From an uncultured Phycisphaerales bacterium (GTDB lineage: Bacteria > Planctomycetota > Phycisphaerae > Phycisphaerales > SM1A02), in the NCBI GenBank assembly GCA_905480395.1, contig CAJQQE010000019.1, positions 29,311 to 93,310 on the forward strand: a stretch of 64,000 bases of DNA. Direction: 5' to 3'. The position numbers were made by a program, and so were the translations under genes. A model generated the notes under the pieces. It had not been told where the DNA came from and ran no database searches. It worked only from the letters and a program-made list of their open reading frames with translations. The stretch's first letter is position 1, and each line of letters begins with the position of its first letter. Shown piece after piece: positions 1 through 8,997 of this stretch.

Positions 1-522
1 ATCGGCGGTGCGAAGGTCCGCCGCAACGATCCTCATCTCGGGCGGGAACATCCACCGATATCGCCCACTCCCCCGTTGGTATCCGGGAGGCGTGTTCTCA
101 GAGGGCGGCGACATGGTGGTCCCGAAGATGACAATGTTGGGGTCAATCGGATGGAACCACCCACAGGTATTGGCCGACCCTTCGGGTGAGATCTTTCGAA
201 TATTCTCGAGAGACCGAGTCCTTCCGGACTCATCTCGAACGGTGTCCGCGACAAACATCGCATAGAAATCGGCGGGCGGCATCCCGGAGATCTGCTCGAC
301 CGCTTGGAAGATGATTTTTTCCCCGTCGGGGGAGAAGTAGGACTCTCCCGCCTTTACGAATCGATCATGGAAGGTCAGTTGAACCGGGTCATTGAGGAAG
401 GCGGCTTCCTGAGTCTCCCAGTCTGGCGAAGCGACATCGTCCGATGATGGCGCCATCGACGGCAAGGCGGACAAGGTGACCAGAGAGAGCACGCAGGCGG
501 GAACCATGGAGAGCAAGAACAT
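1..522 (-). CDS. secreted PD40/TolB-like beta-propeller protein (C-terminus cut by window edge)
   Basis: The reverse strand is open from position 522 to the window edge (174 codons, no stop), so this is the N-terminal part of a longer protein. It starts with a signal-peptide-like segment (MFLLSMVPACVLSLVTLSAL, then PSMAPSS), followed by a mature region containing GESYFSPDGEKIIFQA, which has the form of a PD40/TolB beta-propeller blade (xxxFSPDGxxIxF). Later text reads SANTCGWFHPIDPNIVIFGT, another blade-like strand. Such proteins bind partners or sense at the periplasmic side; the specific role is unknown. An in-frame ATG at 591 would add 23 residues before the signal peptide; 522 is preferred because it places the hydrophobic segment at the start and has GGAG about 11 bases upstream. 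Confidence 0.7.
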   Translation of the reverse strand, partial: MFLLSMVPACVLSLVTLSALPSMAPSSDDVASPDWETQEAAFLNDPVQLTFHDRFVKAGESYFSPDGEKIIFQAVEQISGMPPADFYAMFVADTVRDESGRTRSLENIRKISPEGSANTCGWFHPIDPNIVIFGTTMSPPSENTPPGYQRGSGRYRWMFPPEMRIVAADLRTAD

Positions 523-685
523 GTCGTAGAAGACTCCACATCGGGCGGCGTCGATCGATCCCGGTCGGACGATCCCCGAATTGGGATTCATCACGATCCG
601 GACGGAAGTCCCTAGTCTATCGGTCCCCTCGATCGTTTTCCCGTTTTCGAGGGATCCTCCCCATCTCCTGATCCGGCGTTTTCCC

Positions 686-1360
686 GTGCTTCCACCCGTT
701 CTCCACCTTGATGACCGATTCATCGTCCTCGATAAGCCGACTGGCTTACTCTCCGTACCCGGCATCGGCCCTGAAAAGGCGGATTGTCTCGCCAGTCGGG
801 TGAATGTGACGTATCCGGAGGCCCGCATCGTGCATCGGCTCGATCGAGACACCAGCGGCGTCATCGTGATGGGTCGCGATGCCGAAGCACATCGAGAATT
901 GAGCCGGCAATTCCAAGACCGAGAGACCGAAAAGACCTATCACGCGCTGATCGGTGGACACCCGAAAGAAGATGCAGGCGAGATCGATCTCCCGTTACGG
1001 AAGGACCTCGATGACCCGCCGCGACAAATGGTCGACTTCGAGCGCGGAAAAGCCAGCTTGACGAAGTGGATCGTGACCAGCCGCGGTGAGATCGGCGATC
1101 TCAACGATGCGCTCGCGGCGCCCGACGCCGATCCGCGAATGCCCATCACCAGACTCGAGCTCACCCCGCTGACCGGGCGCAGTCATCAGCTCAGACTTCA
1201 CCTCAAATCGATCGGGCATCCAATCCTAGGCGACGACCTGTACGCCCCCGATCCGCTTCGTGCCGCTGTGAGCCGGCTCTGCTTGCATGCCTCAAGGCTT
1301 GACCTCACGCACCCGGGAAACGCCTCACCAATGTCCTTCCGGTCCCCGCCGCCGTTCTAA
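686..1360 (+). CDS. RluA-family RNA pseudouridine synthase
   Basis: This enzyme isomerises a specific uridine to pseudouridine in rRNA or tRNA. The family signature HRLDRDTSGVIVM is present, with the catalytic aspartate in HRLD. The N-terminal strand motif DDRFIVLDKPTGLLSVPG and the C-terminal motif LTPLTGRSHQLRLHLKSIGHPILGDDLY (broken here as TGRSHQLRLHL and GHPILGDDLY) also fit. The reading frame extends back to a TTG at 581, but RluA proteins normally start a few residues before the DDxxxxxDKP strand, so the GTG at 686 (224 residues) is chosen; no strong ribosome site separates the two. There is no S4 domain, as in RluA/YqcB-like short members. The exact target base cannot be told from sequence. 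Confidence 0.88.
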   Translation: MLPPVLHLDDRFIVLDKPTGLLSVPGIGPEKADCLASRVNVTYPEARIVHRLDRDTSGVIVMGRDAEAHRELSRQFQDRETEKTYHALIGGHPKEDAGEIDLPLRKDLDDPPRQMVDFERGKASLTKWIVTSRGEIGDLNDALAAPDADPRMPITRLELTPLTGRSHQLRLHLKSIGHPILGDDLYAPDPLRAAVSRLCLHASRLDLTHPGNASPMSFRSPPPF

Positions 1361-1454
1361 GCCCAGGTGCGAATCCCCCGCACACTTTTCTTAGAACGCC
1401 AAAAAAATCTTCTTCGGCTTGTTTCTCAAGGCGAATTCGATCATCCTTTCTCTT

Positions 1455-2594
1455 ATGAACCGATCGAACCAACCCGTCGTTCTCGCACCCACCGTCGGTC
1501 GATTTCTGATCGGCATGCTGGTCGCCGGCCTGTTCACTTCGCCGGTCTTGGCGCAAGCAGACAAAGTCCAGCGGGATCTGGTTCCCGCCGTGAACGTCAC
1601 CAGTGTCGGGGAGGGGCCACCGATCCTCCTGCGATGGCTGGCGACCCAAGATGCGGCGAGCACGCTGCAAGTGTCCACTCGAACCGTTCCCACCTTGCTT
1701 GAAAACGGGCTCAGCCTCAAGGAAGACACCGAGGCGACGCTCGCCAAGACGCCGCGTCCACCCCTCGAGCGATTCTGGACGATTCAAGGGCGGATCAGGG
1801 AGACCGAGCTTCCCTCGATGCCTCGAGCCCAGTGGCGGGTGCTCGATGGCGCGGCGCGGCTGTACATGCTCAGGCCGGCGGCAGTCCCCGAAGCGACCGT
1901 CGAGAATGACGATCGCGAGCGACCAACCAAATCGGCACCGATCCAGACCAAGCCGGGGCCCGATCGGCCAGATCCAACCGGTTCTCAGATCCCGTCAGCT
2001 TCCGGACCCAATTCCTCCGCGTTTGAGAAATCCAGAGCATTCGCACGGGTTCAAGACAACGCGATCTCTCGCTGCGCCGGCGCCGCGATCTCCCAGCAAT
2101 TCTCCGGTGACGGCTTGGTGCCCACCAGCATCCAGATTCGATTGGAAACCGCCAGTCCTCGAACCATGTACGAGGTCGAGCGACTCACGTCGATCCTCCG
2201 GCTCTCGGGGACCCTGATTCCGAACCAGCCAATCGGAATCGGCGGAACCTGGGTCAGCCGTTGGACGAATTTGGAGCAGAGAACACCGGTCGAGACGGTC
2301 ATGACTTGGACTCTTGCGAGCGTTGACGACGCGGCGCTCGAAGCCACGGGGATCGCGGAGACCGCGGTGCTCAAGGTGCGATACACCCGCCGAATCGTCC
2401 AAGGACTCGACGACGAACCGGTCGCTCCTCGTCTGATCACCATGCTGGAATCCGACGGAAACGGCGAGATCCGTCTCATCATGCGAAACCCCATGCATCT
2501 CAACGCCCAACTTGTCCAGATGCCGGTGCGACGTGACCCCAAGGCTCCCGGCGCGGTTGAGGTCACCAGAATGCGAGTGATCACGACCGAGTGA
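1455..2594 (+). CDS. exported protein of unknown function
   Basis: This 379-residue protein begins with a basic region and a hydrophobic stretch (RFLIGMLVAGLFTSPVLA) ending in a signal peptidase I site VLA-QA, so export is predicted. The mature part has a proline/serine-rich linker around residues 155-205 (PTKSAPIQTKPGPDRPDP) that separates two domains; the C-terminal part looks beta-rich (repeated alternation such as LIPNQPIGIGGTWVSRW and RLIMRNPMHLNAQLV). I recognise no family. The reading frame extends upstream to TTG 1419, but ATG 1455 puts the signal peptide at the N-terminus. It lies 94 bases after the pseudouridine synthase on the same strand. Confidence 0.75.
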   Translation: MNRSNQPVVLAPTVGRFLIGMLVAGLFTSPVLAQADKVQRDLVPAVNVTSVGEGPPILLRWLATQDAASTLQVSTRTVPTLLENGLSLKEDTEATLAKTPRPPLERFWTIQGRIRETELPSMPRAQWRVLDGAARLYMLRPAAVPEATVENDDRERPTKSAPIQTKPGPDRPDPTGSQIPSASGPNSSAFEKSRAFARVQDNAISRCAGAAISQQFSGDGLVPTSIQIRLETASPRTMYEVERLTSILRLSGTLIPNQPIGIGGTWVSRWTNLEQRTPVETVMTWTLASVDDAALEATGIAETAVLKVRYTRRIVQGLDDEPVAPRLITMLESDGNGEIRLIMRNPMHLNAQLVQMPVRRDPKAPGAVEVTRMRVITTE

Positions 2595-2678
2595 TCCACG
2601 GCGCTGTGGGTCGAGGGAAGTCTGTCCTCACCACCGCCAGCCAACGTCTTTGTTTCCACCCACCTCGGGTCTCGACGC

Positions 2679-3734
2679 ATGAATCAGCCTGAGAAAATCT
2701 GCCGCTGGGGCGTACTGGGAACCGCGTCGATCGCCAGAAAGAACGTCCGTGCCATGCATCTGGCGGACAACGCGCATCCGATCGCGATCGCGAGTCGAAG
2801 TCTTGACCAGGCCGTCGCTTTCGCGGCGGCGCATCAGGTGGACCGACCGTACGGCAGTTACCAGGCGATTCTGGATGATCCAGACGTCGACGCTGTGTAC
2901 ATCCCCCTCCCCACCACCCTGCATCGCGAGTGGACGATTCGCGCCGCCGCCGCAGGCAAGCATGTCCTGTGTGAAAAACCCGTTGCACCAAATGCGGTGG
3001 ACGCCAAAGCCATGATCGACGCGTGCCAAGATGCCGGCGTGCAGTTCATGGACGGCGTGATGTTCATGCATCATGCGCGGATGCAGGTACTCGAATCACA
3101 CCTTCCGGACATCGGCGGGGAATCAACCCTGATCACCAGCAGTTTCACGTTCCGCGGTGATGAGTCATTCTTCGAGAAAAACATTCGAGGCGACTCCGCG
3201 ATGGAACCGCTCGGATGCGTTGGGGATCTCGGTTGGTACTCGGTTCGGATCACCCTCGAAGCGATGCAGGCCATGCCCAAGTCGGTCCGGGCAAGACACC
3301 ATCAGTCGCATGCCAGTGTCCCGACACACACCACCGCGGAGATGTCGTTTTCGGGAACCGACGGAGATCGCCACGCATTCCTGCATTGTTCGTTCCTGCA
3401 TCCCCTCCGACAGCGAGTCGAAATCTGTGGCTCCATCGGAACGATGCGACTGGATGATTTCGTCATCGGAAGTCCCACCAAGGCCTGTCTCTACCTTGAA
3501 ACTGAATCGCGCTTGACCGAATACGACCTTGTGGCCGAGCGACGCGTCGAGTGTCTCACCACCGAAAATTGCGTCCAAGAGGTCGAGATGATCCGGAATT
3601 TCTCCGAGATCGCCCGAGGCGCGACTCCCCTTCAGCCCAGCTGGGGTGAGCGTTCCCACGCCACGCAACGGGTGATCGACGCGATCATGAATTCAGCCTC
3701 CCAGGATGGGACGAACGTGATCATCCCGGACTGA
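2679..3734 (+). CDS. Gfo/Idh/MocA-family NAD(P)-dependent oxidoreductase
   Basis: The 351-residue protein has an N-terminal Rossmann fold (WGVLGTASIARKNVRAM, residues 10-26; the usual G-x-G-x-x-A reads GTASIA) and the family hallmark CEKPVAPN around residue 97, where the lysine is part of the catalytic EKP motif. The C-terminal alpha/beta domain carries GDLGWYSVRITLEAM, corresponding to the conserved GxxxD-x-G/H region of this family. Members oxidise or reduce sugars, inositols or related polyols. The following gene encodes a large protein with carbohydrate-active features, which supports a sugar substrate, although the substrate cannot be named. Confidence 0.9.
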   Translation: MNQPEKICRWGVLGTASIARKNVRAMHLADNAHPIAIASRSLDQAVAFAAAHQVDRPYGSYQAILDDPDVDAVYIPLPTTLHREWTIRAAAAGKHVLCEKPVAPNAVDAKAMIDACQDAGVQFMDGVMFMHHARMQVLESHLPDIGGESTLITSSFTFRGDESFFEKNIRGDSAMEPLGCVGDLGWYSVRITLEAMQAMPKSVRARHHQSHASVPTHTTAEMSFSGTDGDRHAFLHCSFLHPLRQRVEICGSIGTMRLDDFVIGSPTKACLYLETESRLTEYDLVAERRVECLTTENCVQEVEMIRNFSEIARGATPLQPSWGERSHATQRVIDAIMNSASQDGTNVIIPD

Positions 3735-3850
3735 GATCCGTCCACTCTGAACCGCCACGAAATCTCGACCTCGAGATCCGGAGAAGGGTTGATGATCTGC
3801 GTTCTCCCGCTGATACACTTCGCAACCCTCACCATTCCACGGAAGAATTG

Positions 3851-6800
3851 ATGAACACCGGAACCATGCGTACCGAAGGGCTCTGCGAGATCGATGGCGT
3901 CGCGTGCTATCGGGTCCCCGATATCGATCGCATGCCGCCGTTTCTCGTGACGGTGGTGAGCCCATCCGATCACTGGCTCTACGTCTCTTCCAATGGAGGA
4001 CTGACTGCGGGCCGAGTGAATAACGGCAACTGTCTCTTTCCATACCGAACCGATGATCTGATTCACCAAGTCCATGCATTCTCGGGACCATGGACCGGCA
4101 TCCGCGTGGGCAGCGTGCTTTGGGAGCCGTTCTCCGCACGACCGACACCCGGCATCACCCGATCACTCGCACGCTCGGTGTCCGGTGACCGCATCGTCTT
4201 TGAGGAAGCGAATCCCGTCATGGGGCTTCGGATCCGTGCGTGGTGGGCCTTCAGTGAACGGTCGGGATTCGTTCGGACCGTCACCATTGAACGCGACGGC
4301 ACGGGACCGGCGGCACTCGATTTCGAAGTGGTCGATGGCCTTCGGGAGTTTGTCGCGGCCGGCGCGGATCTCGGCGTCATGCAAACCATGAGTTGCCTGG
4401 TCAATGCCTATACGCGAGCCGAGCAATCGATCGACTCCAGACTCGCCACGATCTCCATGGAATCAGCGTTGAGCGATCGGGCCGAACCTGCGGAATCGCT
4501 CTACGCGACCACGGTGTGGTCGACCGGTCTTCCGGATGGCACGGTGTCGCTGTCCACGCAGACGATCGAATCCTTCGCCCGCGAGGGGATTTTCACCCCC
4601 AACTCGCTCTTAAAAGGACACCCCTCGGCCTACCTCCTGCATTCCCCCCTCTCATTAGGGCCAGAAGAGTCGGCCACGTGGTCAATCGTCAGCGACGTCC
4701 GGCGAACCCAGGCCCAAGTCGCCGACCTGTCTCAACGACTTGAATCGGAGAACGATCTGGCCGTAATACTCGCCGCGGAGATCGATGAAACCACCAGGGC
4801 GATCGACGCCATTCTGGTCGATACCGACGGCATCCAGTGCAGCGGCGATCCGATTCTCGACGCCCACCATCGAACCAACACCCTCTTCAACGACATGCGC
4901 GGCGGTGTCTTTGTCGACGGCGTGAACCTCCCATGGCGGGACTGGGTCGACTTCTGTCGTCAACGCAATGCGGATACGTCACTCCTTCATCGAAAATGGC
5001 TTGAGTCGCGCGAAGATCAAGCTTGGATCGACCGTGCCACGCTGGTCAGGGAAGCCGCGTCCTTTGGCGACCCGAACCTAGAACGCATCGCGTGGGAATA
5101 TCTACCCGTGTGGTTCGGCCGCCGTCATGGCGATCCAAGCCGACCGTGGAACGCCTTCAACATTCGCATCAAGCACGCCGATGGTGAGAGACGACTCACC
5201 TACGAAGGAAACTGGCGGGACATCTTCCAGAATTGGGAAGCCCTTGCCTTCTCCAGCCCCGGCTGGATTGACCACGTCATTGCCAAGTTTCTCAACGCAT
5301 CGACTCCCGACGGGTTCAATCCCTATCGCATCACCCGCGAGGGAATCGATTGGGAGGCACCCGAGCCGGACAATCCTTGGAGCAACATCGGCTACTGGGG
5401 CGATCACCAAATCGGCTACCTGACCCGCCTCCTCGAACTTTCACGACAGATCCAACCCGGTCGGCTCGATGCTTGGCTCAACCATCCGATCTTCTCCCAC
5501 GCCGACGTTCCCTATCGTCTCGCCGATCATGCGGATCTGATCGCTCACCCGCGGAACACCATCGCCTTCGATGATCGTGCTCATGCGATCTCTCTCGATC
5601 GTGCCGAGAAGAATGGTGCCGACGGCCGACTGGTGCACGATGCCCAAGGCCAGATCGTTCATGTGACCCTCGCCGAGAAACTCCTGATTCCGGTCCTCTC
5701 CAAGCTTTCTGCCTTTGTGCCCGATGGTGGCATCTGGATGAACACCCAGCGCCCCGAATGGAACGATGCCAACAACGCGCTGGCGGGGTTCGGCCTCTCG
5801 ATGGTGACCGCCTGTTATCTGCGTCGACATCTGGTTCTCCTTCAATCGATGTTCTCAAATCACCCGGGGGAACTCCAGATCACCGACCGGGTTGCCGACT
5901 GGATGCGTGAGGTGACCGGCGTCTTCGATCGTCATCGAACACTGCTCGACGACCCCGCGATCGGCGACCGAAATCGCTTGGCGATCCTCAAGGAACTCGG
6001 CGGCGCCTTCGAGATCTATCGTCATCGATTGGCCTCGACGGCATCTTCAGAAGCGGTCGATCGATCACTGGCGGTGTCCCTCTGCGTCGCGGCGATCGCC
6101 TGGCTCGATCACGCCATCAAGACCAACCAACGGGAGGACGGCCTCTACCACGGCTACAACCTCGTCGCGTTTGATCAAGACACCGCGACCGTCCACCACC
6201 TTCCCGAGATGCTCGAAGGCCAAGTGGCGGTTCTCTCCTCGGGCGGCCTCGATTCCAAGGCTTCCGCAGAACTGCTCGAACGGCTCTTTCAGTCATCGCT
6301 GCATCGGACCGACCACGACACGTTCCTGCTCTACCCAGTTCGCGAGATACCCGCCCTCGGCGACAAGGGCGTGCTGGACCCTGAAGACCTTAGCGCCAAC
6401 CCGCTCCTCGTCGGTCTCGTCCGAGCCGGAGATACTCGCCTCATCGAATCCGACGGTGGCGGAACCGTTCGTTTCGCGACACCACTCCGCAACCGGCGTG
6501 ACGTCGCCCACGTACTCGATGCGCTTGAGGGAGATCCGATCTTCGCTGGCCCTGCTGCCGCCCATCGCAGCGAGACGATCGAACTCTACGAACGAGTCTT
6601 CGATCACCATCGCTTCACCGGCAGATCTGGCGGCATGTACGGCTACGAGGGTATTGGGTGCACCTACTGGCACATGGTCTCCAAACTGCTGGTCGCGGCG
6701 GGCGAGTGCGTACAGCATGGTGAGGACTCTGATCAACCGGCGGAACTGATCGGCCGTCTGCGTGGTTCGTACCACCGCATCCGCGACGGGCTCGGATTCC

Positions 6801-7264
6801 GTCAATCCGCCGCCCGATTCGGCGCCCTCCCGATCGATGCGTACTCGCACACGCCAAGCGATCGCGGCGCTCAACAACCGGGAATGACCGGACAAGTGAA
6901 AGAAGAGCTCATCACCCGGAGAATGGAACTCGGCGTTCGCTTCGATTCCGGTGGAATTCGATTCGCCCCTGGCTTGCTGCTTGATGACGAATGGCGAACG
7001 GACGAGGGTGAGTGGTTGATTCCCGCCGGAGACCGTTCCCCGGCCCGACGCATTTCAATTCCCACCCCCGGACTCGGCTTCCAAATGTGCGGCGTACCGG
7101 TGGTGTATCAACGAGGGGTCGGCCCCATCCGAATTCACTTGACCGATGCGGCCGGAAACACCCGCCTCATTAAGAGCGATACCATCGGCCCCGGAGATGC
7201 CCGCGGTATTTTCGAACGCGATGGACGTGTCTCGATGATCACCGTGGAAATTACAAAACACTGA
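3851..7264 (+). CDS. large predicted carbohydrate-active protein with alpha/alpha-toroid features, function uncertain
   Basis: This 1137-residue protein has no signal peptide. The N-terminal 300 residues look like a beta-sandwich (WLYVSSNGGLTAGRVNNG near residue 45; GSVLWEPFSARPTPG). The central part has motifs typical of a helical toroid: GNWRDIFQNWEAL near residue 453, YWGDHQIGYL near 516 and RPEWNDANNALAGFG near 632. The acidic residues in WRDIF, GDHQ and EWND are candidate catalytic or substrate-binding residues. An N-terminal beta-sandwich followed by an alpha/alpha barrel resembles the plan of GH94-type glycoside phosphorylases and related hydrolases; I infer a carbohydrate role from this and from the adjacent oxidoreductase. 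ATG 3851 follows GGAAG by 5 bases; a TTG sits directly in front of it. Confidence 0.8.
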   Translation: MNTGTMRTEGLCEIDGVACYRVPDIDRMPPFLVTVVSPSDHWLYVSSNGGLTAGRVNNGNCLFPYRTDDLIHQVHAFSGPWTGIRVGSVLWEPFSARPTPGITRSLARSVSGDRIVFEEANPVMGLRIRAWWAFSERSGFVRTVTIERDGTGPAALDFEVVDGLREFVAAGADLGVMQTMSCLVNAYTRAEQSIDSRLATISMESALSDRAEPAESLYATTVWSTGLPDGTVSLSTQTIESFAREGIFTPNSLLKGHPSAYLLHSPLSLGPEESATWSIVSDVRRTQAQVADLSQRLESENDLAVILAAEIDETTRAIDAILVDTDGIQCSGDPILDAHHRTNTLFNDMRGGVFVDGVNLPWRDWVDFCRQRNADTSLLHRKWLESREDQAWIDRATLVREAASFGDPNLERIAWEYLPVWFGRRHGDPSRPWNAFNIRIKHADGERRLTYEGNWRDIFQNWEALAFSSPGWIDHVIAKFLNASTPDGFNPYRITREGIDWEAPEPDNPWSNIGYWGDHQIGYLTRLLELSRQIQPGRLDAWLNHPIFSHADVPYRLADHADLIAHPRNTIAFDDRAHAISLDRAEKNGADGRLVHDAQGQIVHVTLAEKLLIPVLSKLSAFVPDGGIWMNTQRPEWNDANNALAGFGLSMVTACYLRRHLVLLQSMFSNHPGELQITDRVADWMREVTGVFDRHRTLLDDPAIGDRNRLAILKELGGAFEIYRHRLASTASSEAVDRSLAVSLCVAAIAWLDHAIKTNQREDGLYHGYNLVAFDQDTATVHHLPEMLEGQVAVLSSGGLDSKASAELLERLFQSSLHRTDHDTFLLYPVREIPALGDKGVLDPEDLSANPLLVGLVRAGDTRLIESDGGGTVRFATPLRNRRDVAHVLDALEGDPIFAGPAAAHRSETIELYERVFDHHRFTGRSGGMYGYEGIGCTYWHMVSKLLVAAGECVQHGEDSDQPAELIGRLRGSYHRIRDGLGFRQSAARFGALPIDAYSHTPSDRGAQQPGMTGQVKEELITRRMELGVRFDSGGIRFAPGLLLDDEWRTDEGEWLIPAGDRSPARRISIPTPGLGFQMCGVPVVYQRGVGPIRIHLTDAAGNTRLIKSDTIGPGDARGIFERDGRVSMITVEITKH

Positions 7265-7275
7265 CGAAAATAAGT

Positions 7276-7365
7276 GAATCAGGTCCAGGCGATCACTGTG
7301 GGAGGAGACACGTTCGTCTGCGTGATGACCGGAGGTCTTCACCAGCATTCCCCCGGACCTGATTC
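7276..7365 (+). other. 11-bp perfect inverted repeat enclosing smaller hairpins (candidate structured RNA)
   Basis: GAATCAGGTCC at 7276-7286 is the exact reverse complement of GGACCTGATTC at 7355-7365, separated by 68 bases. Inside, GATCAC can pair with GTGAT, and AGAC(ACGTTC)GTCT forms a small hairpin. It begins 12 bases after the stop of the large upstream gene. It is not followed by a T-run, so it is not a canonical intrinsic terminator; it could protect the 3' end of the mRNA or be a small RNA. Confidence 0.35.
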
Positions 7366-7912
7366 CGCCTCGTCGATCCTGGTTCACCAGAAGACGATGC
7401 CAACTCGATTTCCTCACCTCCTAAGACGATGGAAGTCTGGAGAAGGTTCGCGGGTTGCGACGAAAACGGGTTCACGGTCGGTCCTGGGCGTTCTCCACTC
7501 GCAAGCGTGCCGAAGCGGCCACGTTCCGTTGAAGCGCCCACTCGCCATTGGTGATCGCACCGTCACTCAATTGATTGGTGACGCCGCCATTTCTCGCTGA
7601 TACTGGGATCGTGATGGCCGCTTGATCCCACGGCCCGTTCAAAGAGAACTGGGCCCTCAACCCCGCGCGGATGAACCCTGAACGCGCCCACAAAAGGGAT
7701 GACGCCCGATCCTGCCGCGGACCGGGCGCCATCGACGATCGAGGATGCGATGCGAGCGGAGGGGCCGGAAACCTCTGAAGAACCGGGCTCGCTCGAACAA
7801 ATCGCGGAAGAACCGCCACCGGCTCCTCGATCGGAGAGAGAACATATCTTGATGAACTTTTTTGAGAATTCGCGTTCTCACCCGCGTCGGTGAGGTTCGG
7901 TTTCCATGCAAG

Positions 7913-7956
7913 CTCATGGCAACCTCATGGCAACCTCAGGGCAACGTCATTAAAAC
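7913..7956. repeat. 11-bp tandem repeat, three to four units
   Basis: Two identical units CTCATGGCAAC (7913-7923, 7924-7934) are followed by CTCAGGGCAAC (7935-7945) and a degenerate GTCATTAAAAC (7946-7956). The period is close to one helical turn. There is no adjacent gene start within 400 bases, so a protein-binding role is only a possibility. Confidence 0.7.
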
Positions 7957-8335
7957 GTCACTCGGGACATCCAAAGATGCACCGTCGTTCCACGGATTTT
8001 CGCGATCTCGGAAAAGACGTCTCCATTGCCCCTGGAACAACGTCCGACCATTGGCCTAAGACTCCTTTGAGTCTGCCGAAGCGACCATACGAGGCCACCG
8101 ATCCTCGGGTTGCCTTGAATCCTCAATTTTCTCCGGGCCGAGTCGCCTACGAAACCCGCGAGGAACCGATCGCCTCCCCGACGCCCCCAAAGAAACCCTC
8201 GCACACCGACTCGGCGATCGCGTGCCATTTCCCAACACCAAAATCACGAATCCATCGATCAACTCGAACGCCCAAGCACCACGGCGGCAGGCCCGGTGAA
8301 CAGGCCGAGCGCGAGCTGAATCGATCGCCGATCTT

Positions 8336-8365
8336 GGCTGGACATGGCTGGGCATGGCCGGGCAT
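8336..8365. repeat. 10-bp tandem repeat, three units
   Basis: The units are GGCTGGACAT, GGCTGGGCAT and GGCCGGGCAT, followed by GGCCATC. The repeat ends about 50 bases beyond the 3' end of the convergently oriented membrane-protein gene at 8418. No function is evident. Confidence 0.7.
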
Positions 8366-8417
8366 GGCCATCGTTACCCTGACGCATGATTGTTGATCAG
8401 GAACGCCTCTGACTCCT

Positions 8418-8867
8418 TTAGGCCGCGTCCCGACGGCTCGCACTTGCCAGCGTGCCAGCCAACGCCGTCCCGATCATGCTCGCAATGAAGAGGACCACGA
8501 TGGTACCCACCGTGCGAAGCAGAATCTCCTCGTGATCCACATGCATCCAAATCGCGATCGCACCGATCAGAGTCCCACCGACGATGCACAGCCAGGAGGC
8601 GATCCAGCAGACTTTGGCCAGCAGCACATCGAGCGTCCGCCCGACAATTGAGTTCACCAGCAAACCCAACAGACTCGACGTGAGCATCAGCCCGATCGTC
8701 GCCATCATCCTTCCCGCAAACTCCGTGCTGTCCTCACTCCAAATCATGACAATCAACATGATGGTGACCGCGACCAGCGACATGACACAAATAGTCACGA
8801 GAACAAGGTTCAAAGAACGAAGCCCATGCCTCCGTTCCGGTGGATTCGCGGCGGTGGTTTCAGGCAT
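8418..8867 (-). CDS. small integral membrane protein, unknown function
   Basis: The 149-residue product has four predicted membrane helices (LVLVTICVMSLVAVTIMLIV; IGLMLTSSLLGLLVNSIVG; VCWIASWLCIVGGTLIGAIA; TVGTIVVLFIASMIGTALAG) and short polar ends. The start is taken at 8867 because AAAAAAGGG lies 5 bases before that ATG; the frame continues to 8909 with less convincing upstream starts (8894). No family is recognised. It is the last gene of a leftward group that also contains the hydrolase and M1 peptidase, but the gap of 130 bases suggests its own promoter. Confidence 0.7.
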   Translation of the reverse strand: MPETTAANPPERRHGLRSLNLVLVTICVMSLVAVTIMLIVMIWSEDSTEFAGRMMATIGLMLTSSLLGLLVNSIVGRTLDVLLAKVCWIASWLCIVGGTLIGAIAIWMHVDHEEILLRTVGTIVVLFIASMIGTALAGTLASASRRDAA

Positions 8868-8997
8868 TGGATCCCTTTTTTGATCAGATGTCATGAGCGA
8901 TCGCGACACGCAACGTTATCCATGATTCAGAACCGCAAGCCTACGACGCTTCGTCATGCCGGCCGCTCAATCTCGACCAACGGACCCGAACTCCGGG

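Larger units (their letters stand above)
7265..8417. other. 1.15-kb stretch without a confident gene
   Basis: This interval holds an 11-bp inverted repeat (7276-7365), an 11-bp tandem repeat (7913-7956) and a 10-bp tandem repeat (8336-8365), listed separately. Two weak coding candidates have purine-first codon bias but no recognisable family: a 64-codon acidic frame on the plus strand at 7699-7893 (starts MTPDPAADRAP) and the 3' half of a minus-strand frame at 7472-7819 (ends NVAASARLRVENAQDRP), which could be a gene remnant. I would not call either a gene on this evidence. No tRNA or obvious terminator was seen. Confidence 0.5.

Noticed and set aside
7274..7600. 108-codon frame on the plus strand after the large gene
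   Set aside because: It spans the inverted repeat, has no family resemblance and looks like chance.
7472..7819. 115-codon minus-strand frame
   Set aside because: The 3' half has coding-like codon use, but there is no recognisable domain or ribosome site, so it is only noted in the gap description.
7890..8396. 168-codon plus-strand frame in the gene-poor gap
   Set aside because: It crosses the tandem repeats and has an erratic amino-acid composition; no support.
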